Made by a program: the position numbers and the translations under genes
The notes under the pieces: model-generated
Told to the model about the DNA's origin: nothing
Seen by the model: only the letters and a program-made list of their open reading frames with translations
Database searches by the model: none
Shown: in pieces, positions 26,164-34,067 of the stretch
How the letters are laid out: each line of letters begins with the position of its first letter
Numbering within the stretch: position 1 is the stretch's first letter
Assembly (NCBI GenBank): GCA_020634435.1
Contig: JACKBS010000005.1
Span: forward strand, 806,001 to 870,000
Direction of reading: 5' to 3'
Length of the DNA: 64,000 nucleotides
Origin: Ardenticatenaceae bacterium
GTDB taxonomy: Bacteria > Chloroflexota > Anaerolineae > Promineifilales > Promineifilaceae

Positions 26164-27192
26164 ATGACAACCAACCAACCACGCAGCTTCGGCCGACGAC
26201 TGTGGTGGATTATTCGCACCACCTTGCTCATTTTTGTATTGGCGGTTTTGGTTGCGGCCGTTGTGGGCGGCCTGGGGTATGCGGGCTACCTGGGCGTGCT
26301 GGAAATCCAGCGGTCCAACAATAGCCTGGCCATGCGCATCGACGCCAACGAGCAGAACCTGAATTCCCTGCGCGATCTGGTGAATACCGAATTTGCCCAG
26401 GGCAACCCAGAGCAACAGGTGCAAATCAACCAGCTGGAAAATGAGGTGGCCCTGCTTACCCGCCATTTGGAAGAATTACAGGCAACTCGCGATGCGGATA
26501 CGGCCGTTCAAACTGAACAGATCAACACGCTCCAGGCCGATCTGGCGGCGGCCATTGCTGCCAATGGCGTACTGTCCGAAGACCTGGCCTCCGTGCAAGA
26601 GGCGCTAGTAGCCTTGCAGAGCGATCTCAACAGCACGGGCGGTCGTGTAGATGAACTGGGTGGTGATGTCGATCGCGTGCGGGTTCAGCTAAGCGATCTG
26701 GACGATGCGCTTACCGCCTTCCGTGAGGAGGCATTTGTCATTCATGATCAGGAAACGGCTGATCTGGCCCAAAGCCTGACCATGCTGCAATTGTGGGGCG
26801 TGCTTACCAATGCTCGCCTGGCCTTGCTGAATGACGATGTGACGGGAGCAGAAACGGCCGTAAATCAGGCCCAAACCCTCGCCGCCAGCCTCACCGCCGA
26901 GTCAGATTCCGCCACCGAACTGGTGCTGGAGCGGCTGCAAACCCGCCTGGACCTGGCCGTAGGCAGCTTTGCTACCAGCCTGTCAACCGCAGCCCAGGAT
27001 TTAGAAGCCGCCAGTCGAGAGTTAACCTTGCTGCTGAGTGGTCCAGAAACAGCTGAATTGGTCGAAGCAACAACGGCCGTTGAAACCCAAACTCCCGAAG
27101 CAGCTAACACCACAACCACGCCAACGGCTGTACCATCACCGAGCGAAACACCGCTTCCCTCAGCGACCCCAGTGCCTACGGCCACACCCTAA
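26164..27192 (+). CDS. Single-pass membrane protein with long coiled coil and Thr/Pro tail
   Basis: Protein of 342 residues; ATG 26164 is chosen because GAGGAG lies seven bases upstream, over an in-frame start at 26137. A basic N-terminus (RRLWW) leads to one transmembrane helix (about 17-45), then long heptad-rich coiled coil (about 55-200), a helical region (about 205-300) and a Thr/Pro/Ser tail (TPTAVPSPSETPLPSATPVP). It shares this plan with the gene just upstream (113 bases away), lacking only the HhH domain, so the pair probably interact or arose by duplication. No enzymatic motif is visible. Confidence 0.7.
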   Translation: MTTNQPRSFGRRLWWIIRTTLLIFVLAVLVAAVVGGLGYAGYLGVLEIQRSNNSLAMRIDANEQNLNSLRDLVNTEFAQGNPEQQVQINQLENEVALLTRHLEELQATRDADTAVQTEQINTLQADLAAAIAANGVLSEDLASVQEALVALQSDLNSTGGRVDELGGDVDRVRVQLSDLDDALTAFREEAFVIHDQETADLAQSLTMLQLWGVLTNARLALLNDDVTGAETAVNQAQTLAASLTAESDSATELVLERLQTRLDLAVGSFATSLSTAAQDLEAASRELTLLLSGPETAELVEATTAVETQTPEAANTTTTPTAVPSPSETPLPSATPVPTATP

Positions 27193-27221
27193 CCAAATAG
27201 AGTAATTTATCCAAAAATAAA

Positions 27222-27255
27222 ACAAGGGCTGGTTGAAAACCAGCCCTTGTTCTTT
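27222..27255. terminator. Bidirectional terminator between convergent genes
   Basis: Perfect 13-bp stem (27222-27234 with 27238-27250) with a three-base loop. T-rich tracts follow on the plus strand (TCTTTCT) and on the minus strand (TTTTATTTTT), so it can serve both the coiled-coil gene and the cytochrome operon. Confidence 0.88.
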
Positions 27256-27281
27256 CTAGCAGAAGTTAGCCTCTAGCGAAA

Positions 27282-29492
27282 TTATTCGCCAGTGCTGACA
27301 GCTGGCCGTGTCATGCCAGACACATCGGCACCCAGGTCAACCAGCGTATCATACAGAACCTGAATGATGTACTGGCCGTTGTGAGCAAATGCGCCGGGGT
27401 CTTTCTGAACGTACTGGTAGTTGTAGGATGCCCGCAGCAAAGTGGGCGTCCAGGTGCTGTAACTTTCACCAGCATCGTTGAAGAAGTACGGGTAGCTGTT
27501 CGGATTGTATACAACGGGAGCAGCACCTACACTGGCAGCGTAATCAGACATAGCCGCATAAAGTGCTTCAGCCATCGTATCAATTTCGCCAGCGAGACCT
27601 TCAGTCACATCGCCGTCACCGTCGAAGTCTACTTCGCTTACGCGGATGTTGTGCAGATCTTCGGCCGTTTGGATTTCTACATCCTCGTGACAATCAGCAC
27701 ATTCAGCCACTTCAACTTCCAAAGCATGGACGTCATGGCATTCCGTACAGTCATCAAACGCGCCAACGTGCTCATTCCGACCATTATATTCGTTACCCGC
27801 GTACTCGTACGCACCCTTCACTTCTGTACCGAAGAGTGTCGCACCAGCAGCAAAGTAATGGATATTCTGGAAACGTAGGTTGTCGGCAATTTCGTCGTCG
27901 CCAAGATCACCGATTGCACGATCAACCGACCCGGTAGAAGAACGTCCCTGATGGCAGTTAATACAGGTGTTGGCCTTTTCGCCTTCGCCAAAGGAAACCG
28001 TTGCCCCACTGGGGAAAGTTACCGAGTCAAAGGTGTACAGCTCAAACGTCTGTAGGTCGCTGTGGCAGGTGGCGCAGTTCAGGCCATTGGCCGTCGGCTG
28101 GGTGATGGAAACACCCTCTGTAGCCAACAGCGGCAGCCCGGCCGCGGAGTGACACTTGCTGCAAGTACCCGGTACCGCACCATCCTCATCCCAATGACGG
28201 AACGCTTCTTCTGAACCAGCAAAGTGACCGTGGTCAATGCGGTGCAGGGCGCTCATGTCGATGGGGGAAGAAACGGCCGAATTCAGGTCAGCAATCGAAT
28301 CGTAAAGGAGTTCGATCACATACTTGCCACCGTGTGCATACCGGCCCGGATCTTTCAACGAAGCCTGGTAATTGTAAGCAGCTTTGGCCAAGCGCGGTGT
28401 CCAAGCGTTGTAACCATTTTCGCGTACAGCTTCAGCTTCATCAATTTCGCCATTGCCGTCGGCATCAATGAAGAAGTACGGGTAGGCATTCACGTTGTAG
28501 CCAATTGCAGCCCCGGTAACTTCCGAGGTATACGTCTGCATGACATCAAATAGAATAGCCCGCAAATCCTCGATTTCGTAGTAGATACCTTCGGTCATGT
28601 CGCCGTCGCCGTCGTAATCAACCAGGGAACCGGGCATACGGATGTCTACCAGGTCTTCCGGCCCACGCAGATCGGTGTGGCAGGCGGTACATTCGTCGAA
28701 CTGAACTTCCAACGTGTGCGGATCATGGCAGCTTACGCAGGTGTCATACCCTTCTACGTGGTCAAACTTAGCATCGTAAGCCATACCATCGTATTCGTAG
28801 CCACCCATCGCCCAGGTGCCAAACTGCGTAGCCGCAGCTGCGTAGTAATGGATGTTGGTGAAGCCCAAATCTTCGCTTACGGTATCCAGGTCAGATGCCG
28901 GATCGAGTCCAGCATTGGCGATGGAATCGTTCACGGTAACGGTGGATGCACGCCCTTGATGACACTGCATACAACGAGCTTCCGGTCCTAGCCCAGTAAC
29001 CTCAGCCCCAGAGGGGAAGACAACACTGGCCAGGTCTACGGTCACGTCGTTGTGGCAAGCTTCACACTCAACCGTGGTGCCAAGTGGCGCTGGGGCATCT
29101 ACTACACCAAAAGCAGAGCCATCAGCGCCCAGGAAGTCGAGGAAGCCGGGTGTGCTGTGGCATTTAGCACAGCTCGCCGATACTTCAGCCGGATCGTCTT
29201 CGTTCCAGTGGTTAAAGGCTTCGGCGCTGGCATCAGCGTGGCCAGAGCTGGCCCACTGATCAGCAAAGGGGATGGTGGACACGACCATTTCTGGCTCAAC
29301 CATCACCTCTACAACGCGCGTTACCTCTACCTGGACTTCGACGGTTTCCCCAGTTACTGCTTCGCCGGGTACCTCGACTATCCGCGTTACCTCCACGGTT
29401 TCTGGTTCTTGGCTACAAGCAACGATAGCTAGACCCAAAAACAGTAGAAGCCCGAGAAAAACGTAAACGCTTTTGTACTTCGGGTAAAACAT
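27282..29492 (-). CDS. Decahaem c-type cytochrome lipoprotein with duplicated five-haem halves
   Basis: Protein of 736 residues. ATG 29492 has AAAGGAGG seven bases upstream. A lipoprotein signal ends in IVAC (Cys26), then a Val/Glu-rich spacer with VEVTRVVEV. Ten CXXCH motifs are present, five in each half (CAKCH, CEACH, CMQCH, CVSCH, CTACH; then CSKCH, CATCH, CINCH, CTECH, CADCH); the halves align across their length, showing internal duplication. Each half has an Asp/Gly loop after its last haem (DYDGDGDMTEG, DFDGDGDVTEG), and the first half has another (DADGNGEIDEAE), all resembling calcium-binding loops. It should sit on the outer face of the membrane. It is the last gene of the cytochrome operon. 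Confidence 0.92.
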   Translation of the reverse strand: MFYPKYKSVYVFLGLLLFLGLAIVACSQEPETVEVTRIVEVPGEAVTGETVEVQVEVTRVVEVMVEPEMVVSTIPFADQWASSGHADASAEAFNHWNEDDPAEVSASCAKCHSTPGFLDFLGADGSAFGVVDAPAPLGTTVECEACHNDVTVDLASVVFPSGAEVTGLGPEARCMQCHQGRASTVTVNDSIANAGLDPASDLDTVSEDLGFTNIHYYAAAATQFGTWAMGGYEYDGMAYDAKFDHVEGYDTCVSCHDPHTLEVQFDECTACHTDLRGPEDLVDIRMPGSLVDYDGDGDMTEGIYYEIEDLRAILFDVMQTYTSEVTGAAIGYNVNAYPYFFIDADGNGEIDEAEAVRENGYNAWTPRLAKAAYNYQASLKDPGRYAHGGKYVIELLYDSIADLNSAVSSPIDMSALHRIDHGHFAGSEEAFRHWDEDGAVPGTCSKCHSAAGLPLLATEGVSITQPTANGLNCATCHSDLQTFELYTFDSVTFPSGATVSFGEGEKANTCINCHQGRSSTGSVDRAIGDLGDDEIADNLRFQNIHYFAAGATLFGTEVKGAYEYAGNEYNGRNEHVGAFDDCTECHDVHALEVEVAECADCHEDVEIQTAEDLHNIRVSEVDFDGDGDVTEGLAGEIDTMAEALYAAMSDYAASVGAAPVVYNPNSYPYFFNDAGESYSTWTPTLLRASYNYQYVQKDPGAFAHNGQYIIQVLYDTLVDLGADVSGMTRPAVSTGE

Positions 29493-29555
29493 ATAAACCT
29501 CCTTTGCAACGGACTTATCAGAAAGCTTGTACAGAAAGAAGTCCCTACCGTACAC

Positions 29556-29593
29556 TTTCTGAAAACGGTCAAAGACGATGTCGTTTTCAGAAA
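29556..29593. repeat. Inverted repeat in the cytochrome operon spacer
   Basis: Perfect 11-base arms TTTCTGAAAAC and GTTTTCAGAAA (29556-29566 and 29583-29593), extendable by a G-C and a G-T pair. It lies in the 162-base gap between the b-type cytochrome and the decahaem gene. No T-run follows on either strand, so it may be an operator or an mRNA-stabilising hairpin rather than a terminator. Confidence 0.6.
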
Positions 29594-29654
29594 CAACATC
29601 GCCTAAAGACGTAAAAAATCACATAGTCGGCCAGAAAAGCGAAAAACTAGTCGG

Positions 29655-30533
29655 CTATGGTGATGGCGTACTTAAAGGTACAAAGACCTCACGGGTGACC
29701 CGAGGAATGGTTTCGATGGCCGTTTGCTCAAAGGTGAAGGCCCAAACCAGACCCGCCAGCAGCAAAATCCCCACCACAATGGCTATGGCAAAAAAGATAC
29801 GTTGCCGATGGCGCAAAACCGGCAGCGCCAATTCTGGCCAAGGATCACCCCCTGCTTCCAATCGTTCCAGTTCTAATGCATGTTCTTCTTCCATCTGATG
29901 ATGAGGTAATTTGCCGGTAAACATGCTCGGATTAAAATGTTTAATGTGGACGTTGTACATGTGCCAAATCACAATACTTAGCACTGCTAGCAACGCTTCT
30001 CCACCGTGGGCTGCTTTGGCCGCAGGGATAAATTGCCCAGGCAAGAACACGGTGGCCGCAATTGGATTCCACAACATAAATCCGGTGATGGCCATGATGG
30101 CCGTTCCCCAGACTACTGCCCAATATTCTACTTTTTCGCCAAAGTTAAACTTGGCCATGCGTGGTGCATCCGCGCTAATGCCCAAGTTGTGCTTGATTGT
30201 TTGCAGCAGGTCAAGCGCATCTTGCTTCACAGGCAGCATGCGCATCCGTTCACGCTTAACAAAAAAGCGGTAAGCCGACGTGAACAAGTGATAAATCGAG
30301 CCAACGACTAACATTATGGCGGCCCAACGATGCACAATGCGAATAAATTCAATGCCGCCCATGGCCTGGATCATCCACTCGGCCCACGCTTGCAGTGCGT
30401 ATTTTTGGGGCAGACCGGTAAGGGCCAGCACGGTGAAGCTGATCATCAGAATGGCGTGTTCAATCCGCGCCATTGTGCGGAAGCGAGGATATTGTTTGTC
30501 TTCGTGTGATACTTCTTTTGCGGTACTGGTCAT
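29655..30533 (-). CDS. Membrane b-type cytochrome (FdhI/hydrogenase cytochrome b family)
   Basis: Quinone-linked di-haem subunit of 292 residues with four core helices plus a fifth hydrophobic helix near the C-terminus (about 245-270). Likely haem ligands are His26 (RIEHAIL), His68 (RIVHRW), His82 (IYHLF), and His191/His196 in WHMYNVHIKHFNP, the signature of formate dehydrogenase gamma and related cytochromes. It starts four bases after the stop of the 14-haem gene, so the two are tightly coupled. It would exchange electrons between menaquinol and the multihaem proteins. No catalytic molybdenum or nickel-iron subunit is adjacent. Confidence 0.9.
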   Translation of the reverse strand: MTSTAKEVSHEDKQYPRFRTMARIEHAILMISFTVLALTGLPQKYALQAWAEWMIQAMGGIEFIRIVHRWAAIMLVVGSIYHLFTSAYRFFVKRERMRMLPVKQDALDLLQTIKHNLGISADAPRMAKFNFGEKVEYWAVVWGTAIMAITGFMLWNPIAATVFLPGQFIPAAKAAHGGEALLAVLSIVIWHMYNVHIKHFNPSMFTGKLPHHQMEEEHALELERLEAGGDPWPELALPVLRHRQRIFFAIAIVVGILLLAGLVWAFTFEQTAIETIPRVTREVFVPLSTPSP

Positions 30534-30537
30534 CGTT

Positions 30538-32202
30538 TTATCCTCTCAACCGGAGACGAATGCGCCTGTAAACATCGGTCGCAACCATGAAGCCGAAGAA
30601 CCCCAGGGTGGCCGGTATCACAATTTGATAGAAAAGGTTCACCAGAAATACGAGCGGATTGTGCTGCAACGACGGCCGAAAATGGCTGGTCCAGCTGTCT
30701 GGGAAGTTGGCGGTTGCATCGGGGTGGCACTGCTGGCAAGTTTCCAGCAAATTGGCCTTGATACCCGCTTCAGGATCATCTGGGTCTTTGATGGCGTGCA
30801 CGCCGTGACAGTCGTAGCAGACGGCCTTGTTGGTTTCGACGTTGGGGTCTTCTTGTTCAAACAAGGTCACCGTGGTGCCATGGAAATCAGCCACATAGGT
30901 GTCAAATACGTCGGTAGAGATGTCGTATTTTTCCATCAGCTCTGTGTTGGCGTGGCATTCGGCGCACAGCTCTGGTGAGCGAACGCGGAACAGCGCTGTG
31001 GTGGGGTCGGTGATGTTGTGGACCTCGTGGCAGTTAATGCAGGTCGGCACGTCTGGATTGCTCTCGCTGAGCAAGGCTTCCCCATGAACGCTTGTGGCGT
31101 ACTCATCAAAAATGGTGCTGTGGCACTGTTCACAGGTGTATGAGATGCGTTCGCGTGGTTCGTTGGGTACGGGTGTGTCGTGAGCACTGTGGCAATCGGT
31201 ACAAACGGCCGCTTCTGGGTGACCTTCGGCAATTGCGGTGCCATGCACATCATCCAACGTTTGATCATACATGGGCTCGTGGCAACGGCCGCACAGTGGG
31301 TACTGCTGCAAGTTGTAATCGCGCAGGGTTTCAGCCTGGACTGGCTCATGAGGGAACGTTTCTATGTTCTCATGACAATCCGTACAGGCCAACGGCTGCC
31401 AGGAATTGGCATCGCCATGCACCGAATCATGAAGCGCTTCGGCGTCGATGGTTAGCGAAAGCGTGTCGCCATTGGGGAACGTGTAAGTGAGCCCTTCCTG
31501 GCTGTGGCAAGAGAGGCAGTAGCTGTTGTCTACCTGGGGTGTAAAGAGCCCGTTGCGAATAATTTTGTTCAGGGTGCTCTCGTCTACCAGCGGAACTTCC
31601 TCAACAGTGTGGCAATCTACGCAGGTTTCGGTGCCTTCACCCGCCTGCCACTGTTCGCCGGTGAGCACATCATGTGCGCCGTGGCAGTCGGTACAGGCAA
31701 CCGGATTTTCCGATTCTGGCCCTGGGTGGCTAGTCACGTGGGGCTGCACGTGGCAGGTCTGGCAGTTGTTTGCCTGCGTCAGTTCAAATTCGCGCAGGGT
31801 GTCGGCGGTGACGGGGGCGTGTGGCTGCTGGTAATTGTTGATAGGTTGGTGGCAGCTAGAGCAAGCCAGCGGATCATCCGTGTTGGCTGGTCCGTGGGCC
31901 GAGTTGGCTAAGGCGGCCAGGTCTATGTGCGCCGAAACGGTCTCGCCGGATGGAAATTCAACAACCGCGTCAGTATCCTGGTGGCAGAGGCGGCAGGCGG
32001 TATCGTCGGCGATTTGGGCATGGGGCAGCACGGCCGTTTCCGGTTGGGTTAGCTCGGTAATGGGTGGGTGTGCCTGGATGACGGCCGTTATGTCCTGGTC
32101 CGGTGCAGCTTGCAGAGGCAGAACATAGATCGCCACCAAACAGGCCAGTGCCGCACACACTACGCCCCAAACGATGCGACGTTTGTTACTCAACTGTTCC
32201 AA
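30538..32202 (-). CDS. Membrane-bound 14-haem c-type cytochrome
   Basis: Protein of 554 residues; TTG 32202 is chosen because GGAGG lies five bases upstream, in the same layout as the gyrA start; TTG 32214 is less likely. One N-terminal helix (about 12-30) and one C-terminal helix (about 525-545) anchor a large outer domain with 14 CXXCH motifs, including CRLCH, CSSCH, CQTCH, CTDCH (three), CVDCH, CLSCH, CGRCH, CEQCH, CINCH, CAECH, CYDCH and CQQCH. Repeated H-x-P and 'HGD/HGT' patterns suggest distal His ligands. The organisation suggests an electron wire between the b-type cytochrome downstream and the octahaem lipoprotein upstream. Confidence 0.92.
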   Translation of the reverse strand: MEQLSNKRRIVWGVVCAALACLVAIYVLPLQAAPDQDITAVIQAHPPITELTQPETAVLPHAQIADDTACRLCHQDTDAVVEFPSGETVSAHIDLAALANSAHGPANTDDPLACSSCHQPINNYQQPHAPVTADTLREFELTQANNCQTCHVQPHVTSHPGPESENPVACTDCHGAHDVLTGEQWQAGEGTETCVDCHTVEEVPLVDESTLNKIIRNGLFTPQVDNSYCLSCHSQEGLTYTFPNGDTLSLTIDAEALHDSVHGDANSWQPLACTDCHENIETFPHEPVQAETLRDYNLQQYPLCGRCHEPMYDQTLDDVHGTAIAEGHPEAAVCTDCHSAHDTPVPNEPRERISYTCEQCHSTIFDEYATSVHGEALLSESNPDVPTCINCHEVHNITDPTTALFRVRSPELCAECHANTELMEKYDISTDVFDTYVADFHGTTVTLFEQEDPNVETNKAVCYDCHGVHAIKDPDDPEAGIKANLLETCQQCHPDATANFPDSWTSHFRPSLQHNPLVFLVNLFYQIVIPATLGFFGFMVATDVYRRIRLRLRG

Positions 32203-32238
32203 CGTAGCCTCCAAAGGATATCAAGATAGCAGTCACAA

Positions 32239-33513
32239 TTAGGGTGCTTCTTCCGAATTTACTGTTGGTTCAGATACGGCCGTTTCTACTGGCGGCGTAT
32301 GGTAACCCACTGCCAGCGAAATGAGCTGCTCGTCCGAGACCTCTACACCGCGTCCGTTCGCGTTATGGCAGGAGCGGCAAGCAAAGTCCAGCGAGATTTG
32401 CGGCAGCACCGTGCCATCTTCGGAAAACTGGGCGATCTGTGTTGGGTTGATGAGCATCACGTGCGAACGCATATCGCCAGTAAACATAGCAACGTCACTC
32501 GCGGCATTTTCAATTAACCTAGGCATGTGGCAGTCAATGCAGTCTACGCCGCCAATCTCGTTATGGCCCGCCTCGTATTGCGCTTCGGCAAAATGGCAGT
32601 CTTCACAATTTGTGCGCACCGTGGGTAGATCGGCTTCGCGAAGCTGTACCACACCGGTGTGGGGATCATGGCAGGTGACACAATCGAGAACCAGATGCTT
32701 GCTCTGGTACAAATCGCCATACTGGTCGTGGTGTTGAATAAAGCCATCAGCGGCGCTGATTTCATCCAGCGTGCCGCGCGCATGGCAGGCCGTGCACGCT
32801 TCTGCATCGCGGTCGATGTCGGGGCGAATAACAATGGGGTTTTCGGCATGTTCGCTGCCTGCGTTGTGGCATTCTTCACATTGAACACCGCTAAACGCCC
32901 AGGAGCCAGCAATGCCGTCCAGACCACCCTGGTCGCCAATGGGGCTGTAGCCAGTGGTGTGGCAGGTGCCGCAGTCGTAAGAGGGTTCTTCGCCTGCGTG
33001 GTAAGCTGCCCATTCGCCGCTGACATCTAGGATATCGTTGGGCAGATTAAATTGCGTCGTGGCGTTTTCATCCGCGCCGGTGATGAGATTCCCGTTTTGA
33101 TCGATGAATTGGGCTTTCCAGTTGTAGCCACCAATGACGTAGCTAATGTCATCCCATGTGTAGCCGTCTGGTGGGTTCCGAACCTCGGAAAATGGGTATT
33201 CAGGGGCTTCCCCGTTGGCCACAGCATTCAAAATGTAGGGGTGGCCGCTCAGGCTAAAGGCGTCGTAAATATCTTGATGGCATTCGGCGCAAGCTTCACT
33301 GCCGATGAAGGCGGGGGGAGTATAGCTGAGGCCATCTAAGCCGGCGGGGCCAGGCAAACCTTGCGCACCTTGTGTGCCGGCGGGTCCAGGAGGGCCTTGC
33401 GCTCCTGCCGGTCCTTGTGGTCCTTCTGGGCCGATTTCTCCAGCGCAAGCGCCCATGAGAACAACAACGGCCGTCATGAGCAGCATTACTAAGAACCCTT
33501 GCTTGCGGTGCAT
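32239..33513 (-). CDS. Octahaem c-type cytochrome lipoprotein with collagen-like stalk
   Basis: Protein of 424 residues; ATG 33513 has TAGGAGG seven bases upstream. A lipoprotein signal ends at Cys23 (VLMGAC). Residues 28-62 are eleven uninterrupted Gly-X-Y triplets (GPEGPQGPAGAQGPPGPAG and onward), rich in Pro at X, a collagen triple-helix pattern. The rest holds eight CXXCH motifs: CAECH, CGTCH, CEECH, CTACH, CVTCH, CEDCH, CIDCH and CRSCH. The layout suggests a trimer held off the membrane on a triple-helical stalk. It opens the cytochrome operon. It could be an octahaem reductase, but no active-site haem variant such as CXXCK is present. Confidence 0.92.
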   Translation of the reverse strand: MHRKQGFLVMLLMTAVVVLMGACAGEIGPEGPQGPAGAQGPPGPAGTQGAQGLPGPAGLDGLSYTPPAFIGSEACAECHQDIYDAFSLSGHPYILNAVANGEAPEYPFSEVRNPPDGYTWDDISYVIGGYNWKAQFIDQNGNLITGADENATTQFNLPNDILDVSGEWAAYHAGEEPSYDCGTCHTTGYSPIGDQGGLDGIAGSWAFSGVQCEECHNAGSEHAENPIVIRPDIDRDAEACTACHARGTLDEISAADGFIQHHDQYGDLYQSKHLVLDCVTCHDPHTGVVQLREADLPTVRTNCEDCHFAEAQYEAGHNEIGGVDCIDCHMPRLIENAASDVAMFTGDMRSHVMLINPTQIAQFSEDGTVLPQISLDFACRSCHNANGRGVEVSDEQLISLAVGYHTPPVETAVSEPTVNSEEAP

Positions 33514-34067
33514 AACGCCTCCTACTCTTCTTATTCCCTTATAAAAACAGGTAGTCTTCACGTACTTTTCTTCAAACAGTATAAGTGTTTCTTATTTTTG
33601 GTTAAGGTTGTCGCCTATTATAGCCAGGGCAGTTGTCAGACCATAATGACAAATGTCACACACCCTGAATGACAGACGTTCCGATCATAAAACCTACCTC
33701 TGGTAATGATAGAGTATACTTATCCATCCGTAAAGGCTGTAATGGTAAATGGTTTCCAAGTTGCCTAACAAATGCGTGAATTGCGTAGTTAAATCAACAA
33801 AAATTTGGGTGTTGTGTTGTGTTTAGAATGGGTCCAGAGCAGACGGCCGTTTGTCGTTAATTTTACCAAAATAGGGTATAATTTCGCCTGATTTTGTACC
33901 TGAAAACTGAATATTTTGCCACGCTAATTTGGTGGTTTTTTTTTGCTTAATTACCCCATGTAATCGGATTCGGTCCTAGCCAATCCATTCATTCAGTTAT
34001 CCAATTACTTGTAAATAAGTCTTGTTTGCCAACAAGACATTTGTAAAACCTCTTTGGAGGCTCTATT
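33514..34067. promoter_or_regulatory. Divergent intergenic region between cytochrome operon and gyrA
   Basis: AT-rich 554-base region without a convincing gene. A TATAAT box on the plus strand at 33877-33882 could serve gyrA, with a leader of about 180 bases; the -35 match is poor. A run of nine T lies near 33938-33946. On the minus side, the cytochrome promoter cannot be fixed by eye. One ACGGCCGT copy is at 33843. Confidence 0.5.
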
